The notes under the pieces: model-generated | Databases searched by the model: none | What the model saw: only the letters and a program-made list of their open reading frames with translations | Told to the model about the DNA's origin: nothing | Assembly: GCA_963674475.2 (NCBI GenBank) | Contig: CAXXFQ010000017.1 | Location: 372,001 to 436,000, forward strand | Direction of reading: 5' to 3' | From: CAXXFQ01 sp963674475 | Lineage (GTDB): Bacteria; Planctomycetota; Planctomycetia; Pirellulales; Thermoguttaceae | Length of the DNA: 64,000 bases | Shown here: piece by piece, positions 45,322 through 54,095 of the stretch | How positions within the stretch are numbered: the first letter of the stretch is position 1 | Layout of the letters: the number at the start of each line of letters is the position of its first letter | Translations under genes and position numbers: made by a program

Positions 45322-45494
45322 TTAGGGTGGATGTTTTTTGCTCGGGTCGATCAAAAGATCCGAGCGGACCATTCGTCCAAGGGGGGCTATATCAAGGGGG
45401 AGTGGGTTTGAATGGCCCGCCCGGGTTTCAATTTAAAAAAATCCGAAGGGCATTCGATTTTTCTTGATTTCGATTTAGTTCGTTGCGAAAAAGG

Positions 45495-46085
45495 TTATTT
45501 GTATTCTTTTTCAAAAAAGGTGTGGGAGCCTTCCGGGTCCGGCTTGATCGTGCCCGCCCCTTCGTGCCAGTTCGCCGGACAGACCTCGCCGTGACGCTCA
45601 AAGTATTGGAGCGCTTGGATCATCCGCAACGCTTCGTCGACACTTCGTCCCAGCGGCAAATCGTTGACCAGTTGATGGCGAACCACCCCGTCACGGTCGA
45701 TCAAAAAGAGACCACGCAACGCGACGCCGTCGGGCAACAGAACGCCATAGGCCTCGGCGATCTTTTTATTCAAATCGGCGATCAGCGGATACTTGATTTC
45801 GCCGATCCCTCCTTCTTTGCGCGGCGTGTTGCGCCAGGCTAAGTGGGTGTAGTGACTGTCAACCGAACAGCCTAAAATTTGGGTATCCAATTTTTCAAAT
45901 TCGTCGGCCGACTCGGAAAAGGCGATGATTTCGGTCGGACAAACGAAGGTGAAATCGAGCGGATAGAAAAATAACAAAATATATTGCCCACGATAATCTT
46001 CGAGGGAGACGGTTTTGAAGGAACCGTTTGGCATGACCGCTTCGGCCGAGAAGCCGGGGGCCTCTTGGGTTACCTGAACGCACAT
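45495..46085 (-). CDS. 2-Cys peroxiredoxin (AhpC/Prx1 type)
   Basis: A 196-residue peroxiredoxin. The peroxidatic Cys49 is in 'DFTFVCPTEIIAF', and the resolving Cys169 in 'HGEVCPANWHEG'. The 'GGIGEIKYPLIAD' (GGLG-like) and the C-terminal 'FFEKEYK' extension are features of the overoxidation-sensitive Prx1 group. It reduces hydrogen peroxide and organic peroxides using thioredoxin or AhpF. An AAGGAG lies nine bases before the ATG. No reductase gene is adjacent. It is a single-gene unit about 170 bases from the MITE. Confidence 0.95.
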   Translation of the reverse strand: MCVQVTQEAPGFSAEAVMPNGSFKTVSLEDYRGQYILLFFYPLDFTFVCPTEIIAFSESADEFEKLDTQILGCSVDSHYTHLAWRNTPRKEGGIGEIKYPLIADLNKKIAEAYGVLLPDGVALRGLFLIDRDGVVRHQLVNDLPLGRSVDEALRMIQALQYFERHGEVCPANWHEGAGTIKPDPEGSHTFFEKEYK

Positions 46086-46539
46086 GAGGTTTCTCCTTCG
46101 AGTCTTTGGTCTTCATAATCGATTCTTGGGTCGAGTAAAACCGACCCTAAAAAGATTAGGTTTTTTTTCGATCGTCCGAAAGTGGCCCCTCATTTTTAGG
46201 GGGTAAAATCCGGGCATTTTTACCGGGCGGTAAGGCGAATGGCCTGTTTTTTTGCTGGTTTTTTACTCTTTCTTTGAATATGCAAATGGTTTCGGTTTGT
46301 GGGCGGACTGTTTTTTCTAATTCAAAGTCAAGAAAAAGGGCCATTTCATGGGGGGAGTAAAGTATATTTTAGTGTAGCAAAATTTTCACTTTACTTAGAG
46401 GGACACCTAGATAAGCAAAGAGAAAAGGCGTTTGACTTTATCCCTCGATTCGACCGTTTTTTCGAGAAAAGGGATTAAGGAAAAACGCGATTTTCGAGTA
46501 AAGGTGGTCTCACATAATTCAGAAAGGTGGGGTGGAGCC
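46086..46539. other. Divergent intergenic gap between peroxiredoxin and Flp pilin genes
   Basis: 454 bp with no gene. It is A/T-rich with a TATATT near 46363-46368 and must contain both promoters, but no well-spaced -35 is evident for the pilin gene. No OxyR-like site was identified. Confidence 0.45.
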
Positions 46540-46740
46540 ATGTTCCCTATCCCAATTGAATTTTCCAAACGGCTCACCCGTTTTCTCAAAGACGAATCCG
46601 GCCCGACCACCGTCGAATACGCGTTGATGGTCGCGCTGATTTTACTCGGGGTGATCGTTTCGGTCGGCGCGTTGTCGAACTCAATCAAGGATACCTACGG
46701 CAATATTGTCGACCACATGCAAACCGCGTTGGCCGAGTAG
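46540..46740 (+). CDS. Flp-family type IVb pilin
   Basis: A 66-residue pilin precursor. A short basic leader ('FSKRLTRFLKDESGPTTVEYALMVALILLG') precedes the cleavage-type Gly-Pro/Thr-x-V-E-Y motif, and a single hydrophobic helix (about 30-45) follows. The short tail ends 'HMQTALAE'. Flp pilins polymerise into Tad adhesion pili. GGAG precedes the ATG. No tad/cpa assembly genes are within the window, so it either serves a distant tad locus or is an extra pilin. A terminator follows directly. Confidence 0.88.
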   Translation: MFPIPIEFSKRLTRFLKDESGPTTVEYALMVALILLGVIVSVGALSNSIKDTYGNIVDHMQTALAE

Positions 46741-46773
46741 CTTTCAAGCCAGTTTTTTTACGGCTTGCGTTTA

Positions 46774-46812
46774 AGAGGTCGTTTTTGGGAAGAAGCGACC
46801 TCTCGTCTTTTT
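46774..46812 (+). terminator. Terminator after the Flp pilin gene
   Basis: AGAGGTCG (46774-46781) pairs with CGACCTCT (46796-46803), followed by CGTCTTTTTC. Confidence 0.75.
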
Positions 46813-46816
46813 CTTG

Positions 46817-47782
46817 CTATCGGGTTGCCCGCGTGATCGAATAGCCCATCAATCTCGAAAAACGTCGAGTGATTCGGAAGGGGAGCCTTTCGAGATACTT
46901 TTCTCCGAGGCACTTCAAGTCGATCAGTCCGTTTCCCAAAAAGTCGATTCGTCCGAATTGCTGTCCGGGGATTTGTAAAAGTGGGGTGGCGACTTGTCGA
47001 AATCCGGCCTGACGGAGCAACGTGGCCACTTCGCTCAAGCGATACTCTTTCAGATGTAAACCTCGCGCTTCGGTTCGCGGTTTTTCGAATCGACTGGTGA
47101 TGTCAGAAGGCCGTTCGTGCCAGTTGGGCGTGACCGTCAGCAGCTGGCCTCCCGGGGCGAGCATGTCGTGAAGTTTTTCGAGATAATCGAGAATCTCGTC
47201 CGGCGCGATATGTTCGAAAACGTCGTTCCAGTAGATCAGCGTTGGCCGTTCTGTCGGTTCGAAATCCAGCAGGTTGCCGACCGAGAGGCGGTCTTCGTAT
47301 TTCTCTCCGATCCGTTGGACCGCCATCTGCTTCATTCCGGTCGAGACCTCCAGCCCGGCGAACCGATACCCTTCTCGGCAGACCGCTTCGAGCAGGACGC
47401 CGGTACCGAAACCGACTTCGAAAAATCGCGGCGGGTCGAAATGGCGGGTTTGACGTTTCAGCAGCCGACAGACCAGATCCACATAGCGACGATCGACACC
47501 GAAGGTTAGCGGCCGATCGGACCGTTCGTGCTGTCGCCGGTAGATTCGCTCAACCGTATCGTAGGCTTGCCCGGTTTTTTCGAGTCGTTCGATCGAACCT
47601 TTCGGCGCGCCGAGGATCGTGCGGGCAAAGGCTCGTTCTTGATCGTATTGCAACGCGGCCAGTTGGTCGTCTGAAAAGTGACTCAAGTCGACGACCGAGC
47701 CGTCGCATAAAACGGCCAGAGGGTCGCCCCATTCCTGGGCCCGTGAAACGGCGACCTCGAGGGTAATTTCCATGGAGTTCAT
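46817..47782 (-). CDS. Class I SAM-dependent methyltransferase
   Basis: A 321-residue protein. Motif I 'FFEVGFGTGVLLEAVC' lies near residue 120, and post-motif stretches 'YWNDVFEHIAPDEILDYLE' and 'LAPGGQLLTVTPNW' give the class I methyltransferase pattern. The first ~110 residues form a separate helical region ('FSDDQLAALQYDQERAFART'). The acceptor is unknown; similar proteins modify sugars, lipids or small molecules. I chose ATG 47782; another ATG lies three codons on at 47773, and the longer frame to 47863 is A/T-rich and unlikely. It is a single gene convergent with the Flp pilin gene. Confidence 0.75.
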   Translation of the reverse strand: MNSMEITLEVAVSRAQEWGDPLAVLCDGSVVDLSHFSDDQLAALQYDQERAFARTILGAPKGSIERLEKTGQAYDTVERIYRRQHERSDRPLTFGVDRRYVDLVCRLLKRQTRHFDPPRFFEVGFGTGVLLEAVCREGYRFAGLEVSTGMKQMAVQRIGEKYEDRLSVGNLLDFEPTERPTLIYWNDVFEHIAPDEILDYLEKLHDMLAPGGQLLTVTPNWHERPSDITSRFEKPRTEARGLHLKEYRLSEVATLLRQAGFRQVATPLLQIPGQQFGRIDFLGNGLIDLKCLGEKYLERLPFRITRRFSRLMGYSITRATR

Positions 47783-48197
47783 TTTTGACCTGTTTTGACG
47801 GAAAGGAACAGAACGGCTGATGGATTTAAATAAAAAAAAGGTCCGATTAAATATAATTTTCAATCAAAGCCGAGGGGGGCGGGTTGTCACATGATTTTCG
47901 AAGAAGGAGAATAGATTTCGGTTTCGATCGTGCGGGTTGAAACCAAGTTGCCAATTTTTCACCCCATTATCGATAGACCCCCCAAAGCGTCTCTCCTCGG
48001 TGCGCGAGAACCAAACGATCCCGTCACGGTTTTTTCGCGTTCTTCTTTCCGCAAAAACGGTTTTCTTGCCGGCAAGGCTCGAAAATAAGTGGGATGGAGT
48101 TTTTTAGCCGAATGAAAAAATTCGGACGATATTGCACCGAAAAAAGGAAGGGAAATTTGGGAGGAAAATGATTTTAAGCAAAACAGGAGATTCAACC
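47783..48197. other. Divergent intergenic gap
   Basis: 415 bp between the methyltransferase and Gfo/Idh/MocA genes. No gene is seen. A/T-rich near 47825-47865, which probably holds the methyltransferase promoter. Confidence 0.4.
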
Positions 48198-49250
48198 ATG
48201 TTGCGATTCGTTTGTCGAGTAAAATGGCTTGCCCTTTTGTTGGGTATGGTGCTGGTCGGAACGACGTTTGCGGCCAATGTGTCGGAAGCAAATGAGAAAA
48301 AGGTCCTTCGGGCCGGGATGATCGGACTTGATACGTCCCACGTGATCGCCTTTGCCAAAACGCTCAATGACCCCAACGCGAAGGGGGAATTGGCTGAGGT
48401 TCAGATCGTGGCCGGTTTTTCCGGCGGGAGCCCGGACGTCGAGGCCAGTTGGAGCCGCGTCGAGAAATTCACCAAGCAGCTTGATGAGATGGGTGTCGAG
48501 ATCTGCGATTCGGTCGAGGAGCTTCTCGGAAAGGTCGACGTCGTGTTGATTGAGAGCGTCGATGGTCGCCCTCACCTGAAGTATGCCAAGCAGGTGATCG
48601 CCGCCAAGAAGCCGTTTTTCATTGATAAGCCGGTTGCCGGTTCGGTTGCCGAGGCGATCGAGATCTTCCTCCGCGCTGAAGCGGCCGGGGTTCCCTGTTT
48701 CTCGTCCTCGTCGACCCGTTTCGCTTCGAAGATCCAACAAGCTCGAAACGGGAAACTTTACGGCAAAGTGCTCGGGGCCGACACGTTCGCTCCCTGTTCT
48801 TTCGAACCGCACCATCCCGACCTGTTTTGGTACGGTGTTCACGGCAGCGAAATGCTCTTCACGATCATGGGGCCGGGGATCGAGACCGTCTCACGCATCC
48901 ATACCGAGGACACCGACCTGGTCGTCGGCGTTTGGGAAGGGGGCCGGGTCGGCACTTTCCGCGGCAATCGCAAGGGGATGAGTCCGGCGTACGGCTCGTT
49001 CGTCTACGGGACCAAGGGAGTCGGCGTTGGCGGCGGGTACGAAGGGTACGTGCCGATGCTGGTGGAAATGGTCAAGTTCTTCAAGACGGGTGTTCCGCCA
49101 GTGGCGCATGAAGAGACGATCGAGTTGTTCGGTTTCATGGAAGCGTCCGATTTGAGTAAGGCTCAAAACGGGGCAGAGGTTTCCGTGAAGGAGTATCTTG
49201 GAGAGGCACGTAAGAAGGCCGAAGCGGCGATCGCAGCCGACAAGAAGTAA
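48198..49250 (+). CDS. Exported Gfo/Idh/MocA-family oxidoreductase
   Basis: A 350-residue protein with an N-terminal signal peptide ('LALLLGMVLVGTTFAANVSE', cleavage near residue 24), followed by a Rossmann domain whose start 'LRAGMIGLDTSHVIAFAKTL' replaces the usual GxGxxG. 'KKPFFIDKPVAGSVAEAIEI' contains the family's K-P catalytic segment. Secreted members of this family are very common in planctomycetes and act on sugars or inositol-like compounds with tightly bound NAD(P). The missing glycines make cofactor binding uncertain. The ATG at 48198 has GGAGA upstream. A strong terminator follows. Confidence 0.82.
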   Translation: MLRFVCRVKWLALLLGMVLVGTTFAANVSEANEKKVLRAGMIGLDTSHVIAFAKTLNDPNAKGELAEVQIVAGFSGGSPDVEASWSRVEKFTKQLDEMGVEICDSVEELLGKVDVVLIESVDGRPHLKYAKQVIAAKKPFFIDKPVAGSVAEAIEIFLRAEAAGVPCFSSSSTRFASKIQQARNGKLYGKVLGADTFAPCSFEPHHPDLFWYGVHGSEMLFTIMGPGIETVSRIHTEDTDLVVGVWEGGRVGTFRGNRKGMSPAYGSFVYGTKGVGVGGGYEGYVPMLVEMVKFFKTGVPPVAHEETIELFGFMEASDLSKAQNGAEVSVKEYLGEARKKAEAAIAADKK

Positions 49251-49288
49251 AGAAGCAAAAGAAAAAAGAAAAAGAGGGAAGAAAAAGA

Positions 49289-49307
49289 GGGATTGCGAAG
49301 CAATCCC
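49289..49307. repeat. Short perfect hairpin
   Basis: GGGATTGC-GAA-GCAATCCC (49289-49307), just after the Gfo/Idh/MocA gene and before the stronger terminator at 49384. Confidence 0.6.
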
Positions 49308-49383
49308 GTTCCAAAAAGTTTTTGGGGGGAGAGTTTGAGAGGGGACAATTTTCAAAATGTCCCCTCTCATTCAATAAAAACAG

Positions 49384-49414
49384 GCGACGGCCTCCGGCCG
49401 TCGCTCCTTTTTTT
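49384..49414 (+). terminator. Terminator after the Gfo/Idh/MocA gene
   Basis: A perfect 9-bp stem, GCGACGGCC (49384-49392), loop TCC, GGCCGTCGC (49396-49404), then TCC and a run of seven T. Confidence 0.88.
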
Positions 49415-49461
49415 CTTTGACTTCTTGCGTCTTCACACCCCGTTCCACTCCGAGAAACCTC

Positions 49462-50454
49462 TTAACCATAAAACGCCGCCGGTCGCAACTCCGCATAAGC
49501 GTCCTTCTCAAACAGGAACTTCCGAAGTTCCAGGCAAAAGTGGCATTTACTGACGTACCCGGCCTCTTCGGGCACAAAATCAGTGGCCAACTTGCGCCAG
49601 AGGCCAAACGGTCCTTCATGGTAAAGCGTCCAATAGACCGGCGCTTCTTCCCGGGTGACCTGGCGGTGGAAGTTTTCGACGTTGCCGATCGACAAGCCGG
49701 GGCAATGGCCGGTGAACAGGTTGCCGTATGGGTCGATATGGAAGTGGCTTGTCTCGCGTAAAATCGAGCCGCATCCGTTTTCGGCGAACGACTCGACCGA
49801 GTTGCGGGGCAGCCCGTCGGCCAACCGTTCGGCCGCCCGCCCGCCAGGGGTGAGGTAGGAATGCAACCGCCACAGATCGCCCGAGGCCGGGTCGAGTCCC
49901 AGCTTTTGGCACGACTGGGGGAGCGGATGTTTTTTCGTTTCGTCGAGGTTTTGTTCCATCGCCCGCAAGACCTCGGCGGTCCAGACCAGAACGCCCCCGT
50001 GGCCGAACACCTCGGTCGCCGCACGGATGGCCGCCTTGGTTCGCTCGAGCGGAGTGAACTCGTTATGGAACAGCGACGCGCTGATCAGCACGGCGTCGAG
50101 CCCGGCTTTTTGCATCTGGCGGAATCCGTCTCGGGCCGTCTTTTTGTCGATGCACCAGTCGGCATTGGTTTCGAGGTAGTCCAGTGCAACCCGATGACGA
50201 CGTGCCGAGCGAATCGCGTAGAGCAGTCGTGAAAAATTGAGCGTCGCTTCGCCGCCGGCCAGGTGGATCCCGTAAAGGCCGCGCTCTTTGGAGAGGGCGT
50301 CGAACGTCCGGTCGATTCCTTCTTCGGAGAGGAACTCGTCGGGCTTCTTTGGCGAACAGCGATAGAGGCAATGACGACAGGCGTTCGTGCATCGGTAGGT
50401 CAGCATCAGCCCGCCGGAGCGAAGCGGACCGATCGAGATGGTATTGGCGGCCAT
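49462..50454 (-). CDS. Radical SAM protein with C-terminal cysteine cluster
   Basis: A 330-residue radical SAM enzyme. The cluster motif is 'TYRCTNACRHCLYRC': C-x3-C-x2-C, then another Cys three residues on (about residues 21-32). 'GIHLAGGEATLNFSRLL' is the SAM-binding GGE. Further cysteines lie at the C-terminus ('CHFCLELRKFLF') and in 'FTGHCPGLSIGN', consistent with an auxiliary cluster as in SPASM/twitch proteins that modify peptides or proteins. No precursor peptide gene is recognised next to it. It is 60 bases downstream of tsaD on the same strand and may be co-transcribed. Confidence 0.82.
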   Translation of the reverse strand: MAANTISIGPLRSGGLMLTYRCTNACRHCLYRCSPKKPDEFLSEEGIDRTFDALSKERGLYGIHLAGGEATLNFSRLLYAIRSARRHRVALDYLETNADWCIDKKTARDGFRQMQKAGLDAVLISASLFHNEFTPLERTKAAIRAATEVFGHGGVLVWTAEVLRAMEQNLDETKKHPLPQSCQKLGLDPASGDLWRLHSYLTPGGRAAERLADGLPRNSVESFAENGCGSILRETSHFHIDPYGNLFTGHCPGLSIGNVENFHRQVTREEAPVYWTLYHEGPFGLWRKLATDFVPEEAGYVSKCHFCLELRKFLFEKDAYAELRPAAFYG

Positions 50455-50514
50455 GGTGTTTTTGGATATTGGGGGCGGTTGCTATTCTTGGGGCCGTCCA
50501 GGATTATTAAGACG

Positions 50515-51543
50515 CTAGGACGATTTTCGGATGACGCCGGGCGAGACGTCGAGGTCCAGCGACTCGGTCAGTCCCGCTTTGAGTCGCTCCAAGGCGATGG
50601 CGCCCATGATGGCGTTGTCGGTGCAAAGGGAAATCGGTGCGACGAAAAGACGCGTTCCGTGACGTTGGGCTTCTTCTTGAAGTCGATCGCGGAAGGCCCG
50701 GTTGGCCGCGACGCCGCCGCCGACACAGAGGGTGTCGATCCCGGTTTTTTCGAGGCACAAAAAGGCCTTTCCCACGAGGCAGTCGACCACCGCCGCTTGG
50801 AAGCTGGCCGCCACGTCGGCGATCTCGGATTCGGACAGATTGACCCGCTCGAGGTCCGGCTTGTCCATGCCGAAGATCTTGTAGCGGACGGCCGTTTTGA
50901 GTCCACTGAAGCTGAAGTCGAAGCGGGACTTGTTGTTCAAAAACGGACGCGGGAACCGGTGGGCACGCGGGTTGCCGTTTTCGGCCACCTTCTGGATCGA
51001 CGGGCCGCCCGGATAGGGAAGGCCGAGCATGGCGGCTACCTTGTCGAACGCCTCGCCGGCCGCGTCGTCGATTGTTGCGCCGAGCAGTTCGAAATCCAAC
51101 GCGCCCAGGCAGCGATACAGGTTCGAATGGCCGCCGCTGGTGATCAGACCGATACAGGGAAACACTTCTTCCTCGGCTGCCAGCCGACAGGCGTAGATGT
51201 GGGCTTGCAGGTGGTTGACCGCCACCAGCGGAAGATCTTTTGCCACGCAAATCGCTTTGGCCGCGGTCAACCCGACCAGCAGCGACCCGGCCAGCCCAGG
51301 CGTGTTGGCCACCGCCACCGCGTCGAGATCGTCCAGGGTGATCTGGGCCCGGCGCAACGTTTCGTCGACGACCGGCAAGATCCGTTCGAGGTGGGCTCGC
51401 GAGGCGATCTCCGGGACGACGCCGCCGAATCGGTTGTGCAGCTCGTCTTGTGACGCGACGACCGAACCGAGGACTTGGCCGTTTTCGTCGAGGATCGCGG
51501 CGGCCGTTTCGTCGCAGGAGGTTTCCAAGGTCAAAAGTTTCAT
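50515..51543 (-). CDS. tsaD: tRNA N6-threonylcarbamoyladenosine synthase subunit
   Basis: A 342-residue TsaD (Kae1/YgjD). 'LLTLETSCDETAAAI' opens the ASKHA fold, the metal ligands are His111 and His115 in 'VAVNHLQAHIYAC', and 'GLITSGGHSNLYRCLG' and 'GATIDDAAGEAFDKVA' follow. It transfers threonylcarbamoyl from TC-AMP to A37 of ANN-decoding tRNAs, together with TsaB and TsaE. Its ATG overlaps the TGA of the upstream protease gene (ATGA, 51540-51543), so translation is coupled. The longer open frame upstream is antisense-like coding of the protease region and was not used. Confidence 0.95.
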   Translation of the reverse strand: MKLLTLETSCDETAAAILDENGQVLGSVVASQDELHNRFGGVVPEIASRAHLERILPVVDETLRRAQITLDDLDAVAVANTPGLAGSLLVGLTAAKAICVAKDLPLVAVNHLQAHIYACRLAAEEEVFPCIGLITSGGHSNLYRCLGALDFELLGATIDDAAGEAFDKVAAMLGLPYPGGPSIQKVAENGNPRAHRFPRPFLNNKSRFDFSFSGLKTAVRYKIFGMDKPDLERVNLSESEIADVAASFQAAVVDCLVGKAFLCLEKTGIDTLCVGGGVAANRAFRDRLQEEAQRHGTRLFVAPISLCTDNAIMGAIALERLKAGLTESLDLDVSPGVIRKSS

Positions 51544-52919
51544 CGTTCGATCTTTTCGTTTAAATAGTCGTACGCCTGTTTCAAAAGTCGGTCGACCTCG
51601 AGTGTCGATCGGGTCGCTGGGACGTTTGGGGCTTTGGCCGCTTCGGAATCGGTTTCTCGACCGGTCTGCCGATTGGCGATGACGTCGCGTTGCCGGCGGT
51701 GTTTGATCATGGCGATCAGTTCGGTTGTGTTGGCCTGATAGGCGAACCTGTCGGCGGGGACGACGCCCCACGGATCGTCCTCGTCGTCGTCGGGGAACCG
51801 GTGGATATTTTTGCCGCTGGGTCGTTGATAAGAAGAAGTCGTCAGCTTCAACATGCTCTTGCCTTCCTCCAGCGAGATCACGTTTTGAACGCTCCCCTTG
51901 CCCCAAGTCCGCTCGCCCATGATGACTGCCCGGTCGTGGTCTTGTAGGGCCGCGGCGACAATTTCGGCCGCGCTGGCCGTGTACCGATTGACCAAAACGA
52001 CGATCGGCAGCGGATCGAAGGTCCCTTCTGCCCGCGCGTCCCATTGGTGCGGCTTGGTGTTGCGGCCTGACGTGCTGACGATTCGCCCTTCGGACAGAAA
52101 AAGATCGCTCACTTCGATCGCCGCGCGTAACAGCCCGCCCGGGTTGAAACGCATATCGAGGATCAAACCCGGCGCGTTTTCTCGCTTCAATTGGTCGAGT
52201 GCCCGGCGAAGCTCGTCGGCCGTCGTGCGACTGAAGGCGGTCAGACGCAGGTAGCCGATCCGGCTCTCTTGATCCAGAAGATAGTTCCACGAGTCGTCCG
52301 ATTCGCGGGAATCGCCCAGGACCGTGTCGACCTGGATTTGGCGACGGACGATCGGGATCGTATCGGGTTCGGTTTCCATCGGGTGGAGTACCGCGAGTGT
52401 GACCTTGGTGCCCGGTTTCCCCTTGAGTCGGTCGACCACGTCGGAAAGCGTGAGCCCTTTGACCGGCGTCTTGTCAATCGCGAGAATTCGATCCCCGGCC
52501 AACAGACCGGCCTCGTAGCCCGGCGTTCCGGCCAGCGGGCTGGTGACGATCAACTTCTCGCCACTCATGCGGATTTGGACCCCGATCCCGCCGAATTCGT
52601 GTTCGACCGATGTGCGAAACGAATCGAGTTTCTCGGGCGAGATGTAGGTCGAGTACGGATCGAGCTTGCGAAGGACCCCTTCGATGGCCGCCTCGATCAG
52701 TTCGCGTCGGCTGATATCCTTGACATAATTCCGCTCGACCTGATCGATCGTATCGACAAGAAGTTGTTGCAGTTCGTATTCGTCTTCAAGGGACGCCGCT
52801 TGTCGCGATTCGGCCTTCGCTGCCCAAAGCGTGTCGTCGTTTCCATTCGGTAGAAGCGACCAAACGAGGAGAATCGAGAAGGCGATCTTGATTGTCAAAG
52901 GGGACCAGCGCGATATCAT
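51540..52919 (-). CDS. S41-family C-terminal processing protease (CtpA-like)
   Basis: A 459-residue periplasmic or membrane-anchored serine protease. An N-terminal hydrophobic segment (about 9-22) acts as signal or anchor. A PDZ domain covers about 105-185 ('GGIGVQIRMSGEKLIVTSPL'), and the S41 catalytic domain carries the Ser-Lys dyad Ser316 ('NRYTASAAEIVAAAL') and Lys341 ('GERTWGKGSVQ'). It cleaves C-termini of exported proteins. The C-terminal ~80 residues are charged and low in complexity. It is first in the operon with tsaD, which starts inside its stop codon. Confidence 0.93.
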   Translation of the reverse strand: MISRWSPLTIKIAFSILLVWSLLPNGNDDTLWAAKAESRQAASLEDEYELQQLLVDTIDQVERNYVKDISRRELIEAAIEGVLRKLDPYSTYISPEKLDSFRTSVEHEFGGIGVQIRMSGEKLIVTSPLAGTPGYEAGLLAGDRILAIDKTPVKGLTLSDVVDRLKGKPGTKVTLAVLHPMETEPDTIPIVRRQIQVDTVLGDSRESDDSWNYLLDQESRIGYLRLTAFSRTTADELRRALDQLKRENAPGLILDMRFNPGGLLRAAIEVSDLFLSEGRIVSTSGRNTKPHQWDARAEGTFDPLPIVVLVNRYTASAAEIVAAALQDHDRAVIMGERTWGKGSVQNVISLEEGKSMLKLTTSSYQRPSGKNIHRFPDDDEDDPWGVVPADRFAYQANTTELIAMIKHRRQRDVIANRQTGRETDSEAAKAPNVPATRSTLEVDRLLKQAYDYLNEKIER

Positions 52920-53030
52920 GCAAGCAACCTTAGGTTTTTTATGGCGAGAGGCGCGTTCGAGGTATTATAACCAACCGTCGGCAATAGGGCGATTTATTAG
53001 CGGTTTAGATTGCCCCGTCGTCACGGAAAA

Positions 53031-53194
53031 CCTCTTGACGGGTGTTTGTTTTCCTACGCCCTTAATAGCGAAGGTGATGTACCCAGGCCAGGAGGACATT
53101 GCACCAGGTTAGTAAAGCCTCTTGACGGGTGTTTGTCTGTCCGCGTCCTCAATAGCGAAGGTGATGTACCCAGGCCGGGAGGACATTGCACCAG
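53031..53194. repeat. 87-bp tandem duplication at the 3' end of the methyltransferase gene
   Basis: Unit 1 (53031-53117) and unit 2 (53118 to about 53194) both contain CCTCTTGACGGGTGTTTGT, AATAGCGAAGGTGATGTACC and AGGACATTGCACCAG. On the minus strand unit 2 encodes the last residues of the methyltransferase ('WCNVLPAWVHHLRY' and stop). Unit 1 is an untranslated second copy ('WCNVLLAWVHHLRY' and stop) downstream. Confidence 0.85.
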
Positions 53195-53790
53195 ATACCG
53201 TCACGGGCGATTTCTCGCTCTTGAAACTCTCGGTCGAGAATCCGGCTAATTCCCCGGAGTCGCTCCCGATCCTGGCGAGGGCTTACAAACGACTTGAAAC
53301 GCCGAATGGCGATGTATTCGAAAAACGAGAGAGTCGCTTCCGGGGCCGCCAAGCGGGCGAATACCTCGAAAATCGATTCGACCAGCTCCGGCGAAAAGTT
53401 GTTCAACGGCAGTCCCGAGATGATCAGGTCATACGGCTCTTGCGGCTCGAGGTCCTGGATCGGGATCTGAAAGACCCGGGTTCGCGTGGCGATCGGCTGG
53501 AGCTGAAGATCGTTTTCCAAGTCCGTTTGCAGTTGATGGACAAAACTCTCGTTGAGCTCGACCAGATCGAGCCGGTCTTCGGGGCCCATCCTCGCGGCGA
53601 TTTGCCGGGTTACCGGGCCGGTTCCGGGGCCGACCTCCAAAATTCGCTTGGGGCCGCTTGAGTCCTGGTCGACGTGGCGGGATAGTGCCCGACAGAGACC
53701 CCTCCCGCTAGGGAGGATCGCTCCCGTCGTATGGAAATTCCTCCGGAATTCGCGGAGGAACAAACGGTATTCATTGAAGCAATTTGACAT
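53149..53790 (-). CDS. Phospholipid N-methyltransferase-like SAM methyltransferase
   Basis: A 213-residue class I methyltransferase. The N-terminal 'FLREFRRNFHTTGAILPSGR' segment followed by 'RILEVGPGTGPVTRQIAARM' (SAM motif I) is the layout of COG3963 PmtA-type phospholipid N-methyltransferases, which methylate phosphatidylethanolamine towards phosphatidylcholine at the inner membrane. An rRNA-dimethyltransferase-like role is the alternative. ATG 53790 was chosen; the upstream extension to 53892 lies in non-coding-like sequence. The 3' end lies in a tandem duplication. Confidence 0.75.
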   Translation of the reverse strand: MSNCFNEYRLFLREFRRNFHTTGAILPSGRGLCRALSRHVDQDSSGPKRILEVGPGTGPVTRQIAARMGPEDRLDLVELNESFVHQLQTDLENDLQLQPIATRTRVFQIPIQDLEPQEPYDLIISGLPLNNFSPELVESIFEVFARLAAPEATLSFFEYIAIRRFKSFVSPRQDRERLRGISRILDREFQEREIARDGIWCNVLPAWVHHLRY

Positions 53791-54095
53791 AATAGTATAA
53801 AAAAAGGGTAATAGAAAAAAGCAGTATACCTGAACCGAAACCGATCGCCTACGGGGGTCGCGGTTCATCAGGTGACACCACGGGAGTTTCAATTCACGTG
53901 AAATTCGATCCTCCGGAGGCGAACTACTCAGGCGGTTTGGTCGTAAAATTCTGGGGCGGCACGCTCCTCCTTCTTTTAATTTACACCCCCATTATAGGTG
54001 GGGCCTTACCCTATTTTGTCTTGCCTTTATTGTCTTAGAGGAATCGGGCGTCGGTTTTTCAGATGTCAGATAGAGAAGAAAGGGATTGATGACTC
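53791..54095. other. Divergent intergenic gap
   Basis: 305 bp between the methyltransferase and HtrA genes. It contains a short inverted repeat, CCCCA-TTATAGG-TGGGG (53988-54004), which may be an operator or a hairpin in the HtrA leader. No gene is seen. Confidence 0.4.

Noticed and set aside
51544..52290. A long upstream extension of tsaD
   Set aside because: It lies within the S41 protease gene in another frame, Arg/Pro-rich and unlike protein; TsaD starts at the ATG at 51543.
53031..53194. The 87-bp repeats as small genes
   Set aside because: The plus-strand frames are just the reverse of the methyltransferase tail, interrupted by stops between units.
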